A stretch of 64,000 nucleotides of DNA from Streptomyces cyanogenus (lineage in GTDB: Bacteria; Actinomycetota; Actinomycetes; Streptomycetales; Streptomycetaceae). Each line of letters begins with the position of its first letter. The stretch's first letter is position 1. A model generated the notes under the pieces. The model searched no databases, was not told the DNA's origin, and worked only from the letters and a program-made list of their open reading frames with translations. Positions 42,578 to 51,135 of this stretch are shown piece after piece. The DNA is taken from assembly GCF_017526105.1 (NCBI RefSeq), contig NZ_CP071839.1, positions 8,594,001 to 8,658,000 on the forward strand, written 5' to 3'. Position numbers and translations under genes: made by a program.

Positions 42578-44623
42578 CTACACGCGGTCCTGGAAGACGC
42601 AGTTCCACCCGTACGTGCCCGCGACACTGCCGTCGGCGCGCACCGCCTCCAGCGTGTAGAAGTACGTGCCACCGCGCGCAGCCTCGGTGTCGGTGTAGGC
42701 GCGCGTCTGAGCAGGGAGCAGTCCGGTGTGCAGCGGCTGGTAGGTCCGCGTGGCCGTGTCCCACCTGCTGATCCGGTAGCCCGCGACGGTGTCGCACTCG
42801 GCGGCCTTGTCACACTGCCAATTAATGGACGGCCCGTCCTCGTCCGGTCCGCCGATCACGGTGGCGTGGCCCAGGGTGCCGAGGTTCCAGTCCTGCGTCA
42901 CCGCCACCGAGGGCCGCACATCCAGCTCGGTAGCCTCGACGACCGCGGCCTTCGGGTCGCTCGGGGACAGCGCGTTGTTCCAGCGGTCCCTGGCGACGAC
43001 CGCGTACACGTGCGTCTCTCCGTCGGGCAGGTCGCCGCACAGGACCGCGAGCGGATCGCTCGTGCCCTCCCCACAGCCGTAACCGAGCCACTTGACCGTG
43101 CCGTCGGCCTGCCGGGTGCCGATCCAAGCCAGGTAGCGGTCGACGTCTTCCTCGGTCGACGCCGACCAGCTCAGCAACACGCCGTCGGCACGTGGGGTGG
43201 CCTTCAGACCGGTGACCGGGGCGGGCGCGACGCGATCGCCGGTGCGGACGACGACCGGGGCGGAGAGCGCCGACTCGTTCCCGGCCGGGTCCACCGCCGC
43301 GACCGCGTACGTCACGAACGCGCCCGCCGGCATGTCGACGTCGTGGCAGAGACCACCGGTGGAGGTCTCGTCGCTATCATCGCGATCGCAGGTCACGCGC
43401 GTGAGCGCGGCCGGGTCGAGGGTCTTTCCGGGCGAGCGGTAGACGTGGTAGCTCCCGCCGTTGGAGAAGTCCTCGTCGAAGCCGTCGGGCTGCTTCCAGT
43501 ACACGTCGGTGTAGCCGACCTCGGCGATGGAACCGAGTGAGGTCGGGGGTTTGGGCGGGGTCCGGTCGACGCCGTCACCGGTGACGGTGGCGTACGCCGA
43601 GGGGTTGTCAAGCGCGTCGAGGGCGCGGACGCGGTAGTACCGGGTGGTGTTCACGGGCGCGTAAGTGCGGTACGACGTCGCGGCCGTGGTGCCCAGCAGT
43701 TCGAACGGGCCGGTGGCCGAGGGCGCGGCGTACACCTCGTAGGTCTTGGCGTCGGCGTTCCCGTGCCAGGTCAGGTTGGTCCACCAGGCGTCACCGACCG
43801 CCGTGAGATCGGCCGGCGCCGCCGGCCCGGTACGGTCCACGGTGACAGCGGTGACGTCGGCGCTGCCGGTGGACTCGTGGCCCGCCTTGTCGACGGCGCG
43901 GACCTCGTACAGGAAGGTCTGGCCGGTGGCGGGCGGCGCGTCGACGAAGGACGGGGAGGTGAGCGGTGACGAGCCGCTGACCTTGGCCCACTGGGTGGTG
44001 CTCAGCCGGCGGTACACGCGGTAACCGGCGAGGTCCATCTCCTTGTTCGCGCTCCAGCGCAGCGTGGTCTTGGCGGTGTCCCGGCTGTATGCCGCCGTGA
44101 GGCCGGTGGGAGCGAGCGGCTTGACCTTGTCCACGATGGCGTCGGTGCGCGGGGTGTACGTGAACCGGACCTCGGCGCGGCCGGTCCAGGCGGCGTAGTC
44201 CACGCGGATGGTGTGCTTGCCGGCCGCAACGGTCAGGTCGACGGTCTTGCCGACGGTGGTGGAGACGTTCTTCCACAGGTCGATCTTCCGCACCCCGTCC
44301 ACGTAGACGCGTATGCCGTCCTGTGTGCTGCCGGAGAGCCGGAAGGGGCCGCCGGAGCCGAAGTCCCGGGTGACGGACCAGCGGACGGAGAAGTTGTCCT
44401 TGGGCAGCGTGACACCGCTCGGGTCGCCGTCCCCGTAGTTCTCGGAGACGGCGGAGTCGCAGGCGGTCAGCTTCGGTGTACCGCTGAAGGTGGTGTTGCC
44501 GAAGTACTGGGCCTTCCACAGGGGAGAGGCGCAGGTGACGGCCGCGGACGCCGGGGCGGCGGTGATCAGGCCGCCAGTGAGGGCGGCCGTCGCGGCCACC
44601 GTGGTCAGTCGGGTACGAGTCAT
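42578..44623 (-). CDS. Secreted PA14/fibronectin-III protein
   Basis: 681 residues from ATG 44623 (a GTG directly precedes it). A signal peptide (MTRTRLTTVAATAALTGGL, cleavage after ASA) is followed by a PA14-like domain (SPLWKAQYFGNTTFSGTPKL, VRWSVTRDFGSGGPFRLSG, DGIRVYVDGVRKIDLWKN), which usually binds carbohydrate. Then come about five fibronectin type III modules, recognisable by PLAPTGLTAAYSRDTAKTTL, PAAPADLTAVGDAWWTNLTW, PKPPTSLGSIAEVGYTDVYW and PAPVTGLKATPRADGVLLSW. No catalytic domain is present, so it is probably an adhesive or polysaccharide-binding exoprotein. The gene is intact, unlike most neighbours. Confidence 0.85.
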   Translation of the reverse strand: MTRTRLTTVAATAALTGGLITAAPASAAVTCASPLWKAQYFGNTTFSGTPKLTACDSAVSENYGDGDPSGVTLPKDNFSVRWSVTRDFGSGGPFRLSGSTQDGIRVYVDGVRKIDLWKNVSTTVGKTVDLTVAAGKHTIRVDYAAWTGRAEVRFTYTPRTDAIVDKVKPLAPTGLTAAYSRDTAKTTLRWSANKEMDLAGYRVYRRLSTTQWAKVSGSSPLTSPSFVDAPPATGQTFLYEVRAVDKAGHESTGSADVTAVTVDRTGPAAPADLTAVGDAWWTNLTWHGNADAKTYEVYAAPSATGPFELLGTTAATSYRTYAPVNTTRYYRVRALDALDNPSAYATVTGDGVDRTPPKPPTSLGSIAEVGYTDVYWKQPDGFDEDFSNGGSYHVYRSPGKTLDPAALTRVTCDRDDSDETSTGGLCHDVDMPAGAFVTYAVAAVDPAGNESALSAPVVVRTGDRVAPAPVTGLKATPRADGVLLSWSASTEEDVDRYLAWIGTRQADGTVKWLGYGCGEGTSDPLAVLCGDLPDGETHVYAVVARDRWNNALSPSDPKAAVVEATELDVRPSVAVTQDWNLGTLGHATVIGGPDEDGPSINWQCDKAAECDTVAGYRISRWDTATRTYQPLHTGLLPAQTRAYTDTEAARGGTYFYTLEAVRADGSVAGTYGWNCVFQDRV

Positions 44624-44927
44624 CACAGGGAGCGCGGGCCTTCCAGAGCGACGTCCAACGGGTGACCCCAGCCGTCACCCGTCACCAGTTGACGCTGGTG
44701 GTGCATGTGTGACTCCTGTGGAGCGATCTTGGTTGCCCCCGGGTGACGCGCTTTTTCTAGTTTCGGCAGCGGCAGACGAGCGTGCGGCGGCCGTTGCGCT
44801 CGCTGCAGCGCGGCGGCTGACCTGTGTCTTCACTCCAGACCCCGGGCTCGGTGCCAGCCTCGCACCGTACGGATTGCGTGATGTGAGCGTACGGATCGCG
44901 TACATACTCCGTCCCCCGTCACGGAGC
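44624..44927. other. Intergenic region, nothing recognised
   Basis: About 300 bases upstream of the PA14/FnIII gene and downstream of the helicase fragment. It presumably contains the PA14-gene promoter on the minus strand, but I see no clear boxes, repeats or coding remnant. Confidence 0.4.
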
Positions 44928-45340
44928 CTACGTCCAGCGCATGCCGATGGCGGAGAGCTGCTCGATCCGTTCCGGGGACAGCGTGGCGGCCCTGCTCCGT
45001 TGGTTGCTGATCCATGCACCGAGCCGGACCCGGAGTCCCTCCCGGCCCTCTTCGCTACCCCCGTTCTCCCCGCCGATCGTTTCGATGTGTTTGCGCGGGA
45101 CCCGCAGGTGCCCCTCGCGTTGGTAGTACTGGGTGGCGGCGGCAAGATTGAGAGCCCATTTGTCGGCCTGGCTGCGCCGCGGCGCCGGTTTCTCCTCCTC
45201 GGTGGCGGGTTCGATCCCGAGGACCTGCTCGCACAGCCACTGCTGTACGCCTGTGAGCTTGTCCCAGCCGAGGCGGACCGAGCGTACCCACCGTCCCAGA
45301 TCCTCGCCCTGGTGCACGACGACGCCCGGCTCCGTCGGCA
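44928..45340 (-). CDS. Helicase-associated (HA) domain protein, detached C-terminus of the upstream helicase
   Basis: 129 codons from 45317 reading MHQGEDLGRWVRSVRLGWDK, LTGVQQWLCEQVLGIEPATE, DKWALNLAAATQYYQREGHL and LRVRLGAWISNQRSRAATLS, ending MRWT. This is the repeated HA module found at the C-terminus of the Streptomyces DEAD/DEAH helicases. The homology extends slightly past the start toward 45340, so it was once continuous with the gene at 45343-47334. A frameshift plus deletion now separates them. Confidence 0.7.
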
Positions 45341-45342
45341 GC

Positions 45343-47334
45343 TCACCGCCGGTCTGCAGGTGCTGCCGGACGAGGTGGAAGGATCTCGGCGGCCTTGCGG
45401 GCGGCGGCCCTGGCGTTCTTCAGAAACAGCCCCACCCGGTACCCCTTGTAGGTAGCGACCAGCGGCGCCAGGAGATGGCCCGCTTCCGTTGCCCACCCGC
45501 GCGCGGCCGCGAGACCTTCCTCCCATGCGACGTCGAAGTGGCTCCAGATCATGCCGAGCTTCTCCAGCTGGACAATGCGGTCGGCGTCCATGTCGCCGCG
45601 GGCGTAGACGCGCCTGGCGTCGGCGATCCATTGCCCAAGGGGGAACCCGGCGAGCGTGGCCGGCCACCCCTCGGCTTCCGCCTCCTTCTCGTGGCGTCCG
45701 GGCACGCGGTAGGTGAACGGCACGCGCAGGTCGCCGTGGAGCCGGTGGTAGAGGACGGCGGCTTCGATGCCGCGTCGCCAGTGAGCGTGTTCGGGGTTGA
45801 GGACACGCAGGTTGATGAACGCCGCAAGCTGCGCCGGATCACGGGGCGTGCTGAACTTCAGCAGTGCGCGGGCCGGCACCGAGAGCCGGTCGCTTCGGTC
45901 GCTGCCTGCTCCCTCCTCTTCCACCCCGCTGCGGCTCTGTACGCCCCTGACACGGCTTGGCGCCTGGGGCTGCGCCAGAGCCTCCACGCCCCTGGCGTCG
46001 TGTGCCCTGAGCGCTTCCAGCAGCTTGGCCAAGCCACCGAAGGCCCGCGAGGTCAGCATGTTGTCGACCGTCTCCCCGGGCCCGAGCAGGACCGGCACCA
46101 CCAGCGAGGCGACCTTCCCCTCACCGGGCTGCATCCGCAGCGCCCGCCCGACGGCTTGGACGAGGTCGGGCATGGAGCCGCGGACGTCCGCGAAATACAC
46201 GGAGTCGCAGTGTCGGGTGTCGACGCCCTCGCCGAGCACCCGCACCGAGCTCAGGAAGCTCTTCTCCACGACCGTGCCGTCCCTGGCGATCCCGGCCGCG
46301 AACTCACCGAGCACTCGACGCCGGTGGCCCGGCTTATGGTCGCCGCACAGCCAGTCCGCCCACACGGTGCGCGGGTACAGCTCAGCGTCGGCCGCGTGCA
46401 GCCGGTCGGCGACGTGAGGGAGGCCGGCCGCGAACGCTTCGGCCTCCTTTACCTGGTGGTGAAAGACCAGCGTCCTGCGGAAGCCTTCCTCGGCCGAGGC
46501 CTTTACCAGCGCGGTCTGCAGGGCCGCGAGCCGCGCCCCGCGCACCTGCTCGGACCGTGCGTCCGCGCCCAGGAGCTGGGCGGCCTGGAGGTGGGTGTCC
46601 GTGATATCCACGCACACCACCTGGTAAGGGGCACAGATTCCCCGGTCGATCGCCTCCGAGAGCGTCAGGGTGTAGCAGCGAGCCCCGAACGGCCCCTGTG
46701 GGTCGTCTTCCATGCTCGCCACCAGCTCGCCCGGCACGCCCGGCGCGGTCTCGGAGTCATCCTCCAGCTGCCACAACCTCGGGGTGGCGGTCATGTACAG
46801 CCGACGCAGGGCGGGGATGCGGGTGTTGTCGTGGACGACCGCCCACGGCTTCCCGATCCGCCCGGAAGTCCGGTGGGCTTCATCCACGACGATCAGGTCC
46901 CACCCCGCGAGACCCGCGGTGTGCGCGCGCTCGAGTGTGCCAAGCCCGAGTGAGGCGTAGGTAGCGAACACGGTGACCTTGTCGAGCGGGCGGACCCAGG
47001 AGACCAGCTCGTCCACGTCCGTGGTGTTCGGGAAGGACGCCTCCGGCCCCTGCAGGGACGAGACTCCGATCATCGGTCCCGTACGCCCGCCCTCGCGCCA
47101 GGCGGCCTCGGTTTGCGCGAGGAGGTCCAGCGACGGTACGAGCACCAGCACTCGACCCGCCTGCAGCTCCTCCGCGCTGCGCACGGCGACGAGGGTCTTG
47201 CCCGATCCGGTCGCCATGACCACCTGAGTCCGCAGACCCCGCTCGGGCACAGTAGATCTTGCAGGCAATTCGAGCGCCCGGAGAACCCCGTCCACCGCTT
47301 CACGCTGATGAGGACGAAGTTCTGCCACAGCCAT
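45343..47334 (-). CDS. DEAD/DEAH-box helicase with HA domains, C-terminus lost
   Basis: 663 residues from ATG 47334 (MAVAELRPHQREAVDGVLRA). Superfamily II motifs are complete: MATGSGKTLVAV (I), LIVVDEAHRTSG (II), RLYMTATPR (III), then in lobe 2 VLGEGVDTRHCDSVYFAD (V) and DLVQAVGRALRMQPGEGK (VI). Two HA modules follow (INLRVLNPEHAHWRRGIEAA, IVQLEKLGMIWSHFDVAWEE). The end (RAAARKAAEILPPRPAAPA) leaves homology abruptly, and further HA sequence is found in another frame at 44928-45340. ATP-driven nucleic-acid translocase; such helicases are frequent on Streptomyces plasmids and islands, with unknown role. Catalytic motifs are intact. Confidence 0.82.
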   Translation of the reverse strand: MAVAELRPHQREAVDGVLRALELPARSTVPERGLRTQVVMATGSGKTLVAVRSAEELQAGRVLVLVPSLDLLAQTEAAWREGGRTGPMIGVSSLQGPEASFPNTTDVDELVSWVRPLDKVTVFATYASLGLGTLERAHTAGLAGWDLIVVDEAHRTSGRIGKPWAVVHDNTRIPALRRLYMTATPRLWQLEDDSETAPGVPGELVASMEDDPQGPFGARCYTLTLSEAIDRGICAPYQVVCVDITDTHLQAAQLLGADARSEQVRGARLAALQTALVKASAEEGFRRTLVFHHQVKEAEAFAAGLPHVADRLHAADAELYPRTVWADWLCGDHKPGHRRRVLGEFAAGIARDGTVVEKSFLSSVRVLGEGVDTRHCDSVYFADVRGSMPDLVQAVGRALRMQPGEGKVASLVVPVLLGPGETVDNMLTSRAFGGLAKLLEALRAHDARGVEALAQPQAPSRVRGVQSRSGVEEEGAGSDRSDRLSVPARALLKFSTPRDPAQLAAFINLRVLNPEHAHWRRGIEAAVLYHRLHGDLRVPFTYRVPGRHEKEAEAEGWPATLAGFPLGQWIADARRVYARGDMDADRIVQLEKLGMIWSHFDVAWEEGLAAARGWATEAGHLLAPLVATYKGYRVGLFLKNARAAARKAAEILPPRPAAPADRR

Positions 47335-47704
47335 CCGATCCACTCTCTCCCGCGAGCTGGACAACAGCTCTCACGCACCCACTGTGACGGAGCAGTGATC
47401 TTGAGGGAGCTCGGTAGCTATGGTCTGATGTTCCGTCCTTTGGTTGGGATTTGGAGCCAGGAGAGCGGTCCGGTCCGGGAGTGATGGGCGTGGCTTGGCG
47501 GCGTGTGCGGTTTGGTTGTTCTGGTCGCTGGCCTGGAGTCCTGTAGTTGTATGGGAATGATCTTGGGTTTCCTGCGGATGTAGTGGTGCGTCTATGGGTG
47601 CGCCTATTGGTTGCGCTGATGCGGTGATGACGAGCGCGTGAGTCGGCGGTGGGCTTGGTGTTGCAGGCCGGCCTGGTGCGGGTCTGGTTGGTCGGCATTA
47701 CGGC
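47335..47704. other. Intergenic region, no gene supported
   Basis: About 370 bases of lower G+C sequence rich in TTGGTTG-like words, between the helicase and the convergent or upstream HTH gene terminator. No coding sequence stands out. It must hold the helicase promoter (minus strand). Confidence 0.4.
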
Positions 47705-47734
47705 GGAAGGCCCCCGCGTTTGCGGGGGCCTTCC
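47705..47734 (-). terminator. Strong terminator after the HTH gene
   Basis: GGAAGGCCCCCGC, a GTTT loop and GCGGGGGCCTTCC form a perfect 13-base stem, 24 bases past the stop of the gene at 47758. Confidence 0.8.
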
Positions 47735-47757
47735 TGACGACGTTCAAGGGATGGGTA

Positions 47758-48585
47758 CTACTGGGTGGCGGCTACCCGCTCGCCTTTGGTTGTCAGTTCG
47801 AGTTCGACCACGACTTCGTCGTCGCGTGTCGATTCTGTTTCCACGGACACCAGTCGTGCCTTTGCCAGCCGTGTAATCGCGGCTCTGGCCGACCGGTTGC
47901 TGGCGGGGAACGCTGCGCACAGCCTTCCGGGCCTGAGAGCGGCGAATGCCCAACCTGTAAGGGCTTCGCCTGCGCGATTGTGCTCCTGGATTGTGCCTTC
48001 TCGCACCGGCTTTCCAGTCGCAGGCCCTGAGTCTTCGGCTTCGCGGTGTGTAGCGTTCAGCGCGGTCAGCACCTCGCGATCCAGTTCCGTGAGTTCGATC
48101 GGCTTGGGAGGCCTTCCGCCGCGGCGGTCCCACCGCTTCTCGAAAGCTTCGACCTGCCACTTCACGAACACCGGACCAGCCTTGAGGTGAGCCACGGCGG
48201 GCGGGAAGTCCTCACGCTGTACGACCTGGGCAGCGCGCTGCCTGCCGACGCCGAACATGGCGGCGATCTCGGAGACTCCGACCAGTTCGGGCACAGAAGG
48301 TTCCTCGAGCCTGCGGTCCAGTTCCTCCTCGGTGACCAGTTCGATGCCGACCACCGTGTGGTTGATTCCGGTCTGCTTGGCCGCAGCGGTGACTTCCTTG
48401 AGTGCTGTGTCCACGGCCTGCCGCGCGGTGCCGGCTTCGATGAAGATCCGTACCGAGAGGTTTTCGCTGGGGGCGGTGCCGACGGCGGGGCTGCAGTCGG
48501 CCAGGTGCTCGTGCAGTTCGTCGACGGTGTCGTCGCTGACGTCGCGTACGCCCAACTCGACTTCGATGCTCCACGCCTGAGGCAT
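47758..48585 (-). CDS. Helix-turn-helix protein next to a HicA-like toxin
   Basis: 275 residues. Residues 1-90 (AWSIEVELGVRDVSDDTVDE, NLSVRIFIEAGTARQAVDTA, HTVVGIELVTEEELDRRL) look like a ferredoxin-type beta-alpha-beta fold. The middle carries a helix-turn-helix (ELVGVSEIAAMFGVGRQRAA, then QVVQREDFPPAVAHLKAG) of the AlpA/excisionase type. The C-terminal third has a winged-helix look (ELTELDREVLTALNATHREA, NRSARAAITRLAKARLVSV, VELELTTKG). It follows the HicA-like gene on the same strand, with a hairpin in between. It is probably the DNA-binding partner or regulator of that toxin, by position only. Confidence 0.65.
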   Translation of the reverse strand: MPQAWSIEVELGVRDVSDDTVDELHEHLADCSPAVGTAPSENLSVRIFIEAGTARQAVDTALKEVTAAAKQTGINHTVVGIELVTEEELDRRLEEPSVPELVGVSEIAAMFGVGRQRAAQVVQREDFPPAVAHLKAGPVFVKWQVEAFEKRWDRRGGRPPKPIELTELDREVLTALNATHREAEDSGPATGKPVREGTIQEHNRAGEALTGWAFAALRPGRLCAAFPASNRSARAAITRLAKARLVSVETESTRDDEVVVELELTTKGERVAATQ

Positions 48586-48624
48586 AGTTGTGACAACTCC
48601 TCTCTGAGTTCTCTGGGGTGTTGC

Positions 48625-48653
48625 GGTCCGCCGGGGGTGCCTCCCGGCGGACC
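48625..48653 (-). terminator. Hairpin between the HicA-like and HTH genes
   Basis: GGTCCGCCGGG and CCCGGCGGACC form an 11-base perfect stem with a 7-base loop, just past the HicA-like stop. It could end the short transcript or cut down expression of the HTH gene. Confidence 0.7.
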
Positions 48654-48666
48654 TTCTCGTGGCTTG

Positions 48667-48861
48667 CTACTTGTCGATGAACCCGGCTCTCTTGAGCTGA
48701 GCCTTCGCGTTCTTCAGGGCGCGAGGGTCAGACGATGTGCCGGAGATGGTCGTTATCCGCTCGCCGTCCTTCGTGACCATGTAGTGGCCCTTGCTCGTGC
48801 GCCTGACCTCGAAGCCCTGCTCTTCGGCTCTCTTCGCCAGGTCCCGTTCTTCCTTGGCCAA
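48667..48861 (-). CDS. HicA-like mRNA-interferase toxin
   Basis: 64 residues from TTG 48861, with AAAGAGG upstream. Reads LAKRAEEQGFEVRRTSKGHY, MVTKDGERITTISGTSSDPR and ALKNAKAQLKRAGF. The layout matches the small double-stranded-RNA-binding-like fold of HicA: an N-terminal helix, GxEVRRTSKGHY with the catalytic His-like position (GSHH in classical HicA, here KGHY), a beta pair, and a C-terminal helix with LKRAGF. HicA cleaves mRNA and is normally paired with HicB; here the neighbour is a larger HTH protein. The long N-terminal helix is unusual. Confidence 0.65.
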   Translation of the reverse strand: MAKEERDLAKRAEEQGFEVRRTSKGHYMVTKDGERITTISGTSSDPRALKNAKAQLKRAGFIDK

Positions 48862-49072
48862 CTGTACCTCTTTCCCTTTACGTCGTCCAGGAATTGTACC
48901 TCAGAAACCCAGGACAACGTTTAGGGTAAGTGTTCGATGTCGGCTCCCTGGTTCGAGCAGCGGACCTGCAGTCCCATCGGGCATTGCTGCCGGAGCCCTC
49001 GTGCTGAAGGTCCGCCCCGCCTTCCTTGGGGCATGTATGTCTTTGGCTGGGTGCGCACACCATTTGCGCTGG

Positions 49073-50029
49073 TCAGTGGCGTGTGTAGGTGAGGAAGGCG
49101 CGGAGTGGGTCGTTCGCGTTGGGGGTCAGGCGGGCGAGGCCGAGCCGGCAGGCGATGAGGATGAGGGCGTCGTTGGTGGTGCGATGTGGCCGGTTCGGCA
49201 GGGTGGCGAGTGCGCGGGCGAGGGCAACGGTTTCCGGATAGATCACCAAGTCGCGGGTCAGGAGTGCGGGGGAGGCGCTGCCTGTACTGGTCAGGTGGGG
49301 GTTGGCCTCGCATAGCTGGTTCAGGCGCCGGTGCCAGCGGTAGTTGAGGTGCTTTTCGTGGTCGTACCAGCGTGTGGTGATGGCGTGCGCTGTGGTCCAG
49401 GTGGTGGCGGCGCGGGGGTGTCGTAGGAGGCGCTGGTGGGCGTGGTGGGCGGCAGCGAGTTCGGGCACGACCCAGGTGCGGATGGTGGTCGTGAGTCGTG
49501 GGTCGGGGGCGGCTTGGTGGTGCCGAGGGCACACCAGCCGGTGCGGCGGCCGGCGAACCCAGGCGGTGTCGGTGATGCCGTGGCTGCGGTGGCGGGTGCA
49601 CAGGGTGCAGGCGCGGACGGGCTGCTGCCCGGCCTTGAGCCGTTTCCAGTGCGCGGCGGCCTTGGTGCTGTGGGCGTCGTTATTGGGGGCGAGGCGGGGC
49701 AGGGTGTGCGTCAGGTGGGGGAGCGGGGTGCGGGTCAGGACAGTGAGGTGCCGGGCCGCGTTGTGATTGAGGTGGAGTTCGGCTGCCGGCAGGGTGCCGT
49801 GGCCGTGGAGAGTGATGCCGGCGCCGTCGAGGAGCTGGGGCAGCGTCAGCCGATAGGCAGCGGCGAGCCGTTGCACATAGGAGGCGGTCGCTTCGCCGGT
49901 CAGCGGCCGTACGCGGAGCACGCCCGGCGCGGCTGACGGGATCTGCAGCCATGTCCCTGCGGTGACGACACTGCGCTGCGCGGGGACGGCTGCGGCCGTA
50001 TCCCAGGCCGTGACGTCTGACCGGGTCAC
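49073..50029 (-). CDS. tniQ: TniQ/TnsD-family transposition protein
   Basis: 318 residues. The N-terminal half shows the TniQ layout: LRVRPLTGEATASYVQRLAA, YRLTLPQLLDGAGITL, then the zinc-binding part RACTLCTRHRSHGITD and HRLVCPRHHQAAPD with Cys and His at the expected distances. TniQ/TnsD proteins choose the target and recruit the TnsC ATPase. It is the last gene of the module; GTG 50029 overlaps the TnsC stop as GTGA. The C-terminal part is helical (LLTRDLVIYPETVALARALA) and short, as in Tn5053-like TniQ rather than long TnsD. Confidence 0.82.
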   Translation of the reverse strand: MTRSDVTAWDTAAAVPAQRSVVTAGTWLQIPSAAPGVLRVRPLTGEATASYVQRLAAAYRLTLPQLLDGAGITLHGHGTLPAAELHLNHNAARHLTVLTRTPLPHLTHTLPRLAPNNDAHSTKAAAHWKRLKAGQQPVRACTLCTRHRSHGITDTAWVRRPPHRLVCPRHHQAAPDPRLTTTIRTWVVPELAAAHHAHQRLLRHPRAATTWTTAHAITTRWYDHEKHLNYRWHRRLNQLCEANPHLTSTGSASPALLTRDLVIYPETVALARALATLPNRPHRTTNDALILIACRLGLARLTPNANDPLRAFLTYTRH

Positions 50030-51135
50030 GGGGTGCTGGTACTGCGGTTTCGGGGCCGGTGGTGGGGGCGGTAGTGCTGTTCGGCGAGGTGGTCCAGGCG
50101 GATGGCTTCGAGGGTGGTTTTGGTGATGCGTTCGGTGCCGTCGATGAGGGCGGTGATGGCGGCCTGGCGGATGAGGCGGGCGAGGCTGCCGATGCGGCCG
50201 GCGGTTCGCTCGTGCAGGTAGGGGGCCAGTTGGGGGAGGGTTCCGGGCCGGTGGTGGCGCAGGTCGAGTGCGCTCTCCATGGCTTTGACGAGGTCGCGGA
50301 AGGGTTCGCTGTCGCCGAGGCGGGCGGGGAAGGCGGCGCAGTCGATGAGGGAGGCGCGTCCGGCGAGCTGGGCGCCTCGGACCCCGGTGAACAGGGGTGT
50401 GGTGGTGACGTCGATGCCGGCGTAGACGAAGGTGGCACCTATGCGTTCGGTGAGGTCTTTGAGCAGGTCCGCGGTCTGGGCGCCGCTGGTGGTGCGGGGG
50501 TTGAGCCGGTGGACCTCGTCGATCATCACTAGCTGGACGCCTGCGGTGGTGTAGGTGTGGCAGACAGAGTTGGTGATCTGGGCCTGCGACATGCCGGCGG
50601 CGACGGGGATACCGAGGTAGCGGGCGAACTCGGTGGCTAGGGTCTTGGCGCTGGCGGCGGGCGGAACCAGGACGTAGGCGACGGGCACCTGCCCCGCTGC
50701 TGCTGTGGGGCCGTGGCGTCGGGTGTGGGCGAGGTGGCAGGCGCGTCCGACCTGGAGCAGGGCGGTGGTTTTCCCGGCGCCGGCGGGTCCGGTGACGATC
50801 AGGGACGGCCGTGCGGTGACCGTCTGGTGGCGGCCGAGGATCATCAGGGTGCGCACGTTCTTGGCCAGGGTGTCGATGGCCGGGGTGCGCACGGTGACGA
50901 ACCGCGAGTGGTAGGCGAGGCGCTCGGCGAGGCTGCGGGGCGGCGCGCCGGGTGGGGGAGGGGCTGCCATAGGTGTGGTGGCGAAGGCCTGGAAACCGTC
51001 CCAGGTGGTCACCGACTGCTGCTGCGCATCAGGGGCGTCGCCGTCGGCGCTTGCCGCGGCACCGGGAGGCCGGTCCGCTGCCGACGGGGACCCGCCGGCC
51101 GCTGCATCGTTCGTGCCCGGGGAGGCGTTCACCAT
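50026..51135 (-). CDS. tnsC: TnsC/TniB-like AAA ATPase
   Basis: 369 residues from ATG 51135. After a disordered Ala/Pro-rich N-terminus it shows SLAERLAYHSRFVTVRTPAI, then the Walker A SLIVTGPAGAGKTTALLQVG, Walker B VQLVMIDEVHRLNPRT and sensor-region text ERIGATFVYAGIDVTTTPLF. This is the AAA+ ATPase of Tn7/Tn5053-like transposons, which couples target choice to the transposase. It overlaps the TnsB stop (ATGGTGA) and the TniQ start (GTGA), so the three are translationally coupled. All ATPase motifs are intact. Confidence 0.88.
   Translation of the reverse strand: MVNASPGTNDAAAGGSPSAADRPPGAAASADGDAPDAQQQSVTTWDGFQAFATTPMAAPPPPGAPPRSLAERLAYHSRFVTVRTPAIDTLAKNVRTLMILGRHQTVTARPSLIVTGPAGAGKTTALLQVGRACHLAHTRRHGPTAAAGQVPVAYVLVPPAASAKTLATEFARYLGIPVAAGMSQAQITNSVCHTYTTAGVQLVMIDEVHRLNPRTTSGAQTADLLKDLTERIGATFVYAGIDVTTTPLFTGVRGAQLAGRASLIDCAAFPARLGDSEPFRDLVKAMESALDLRHHRPGTLPQLAPYLHERTAGRIGSLARLIRQAAITALIDGTERITKTTLEAIRLDHLAEQHYRPHHRPRNRSTSTP

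Noticed and set aside
48936..48965. GGTTCGAGC that looks like a tRNA T-loop near the end of the Tn7-like module
   Set aside because: No acceptor stem, anticodon arm or CCA context; it does not fold as a tRNA 3' end.
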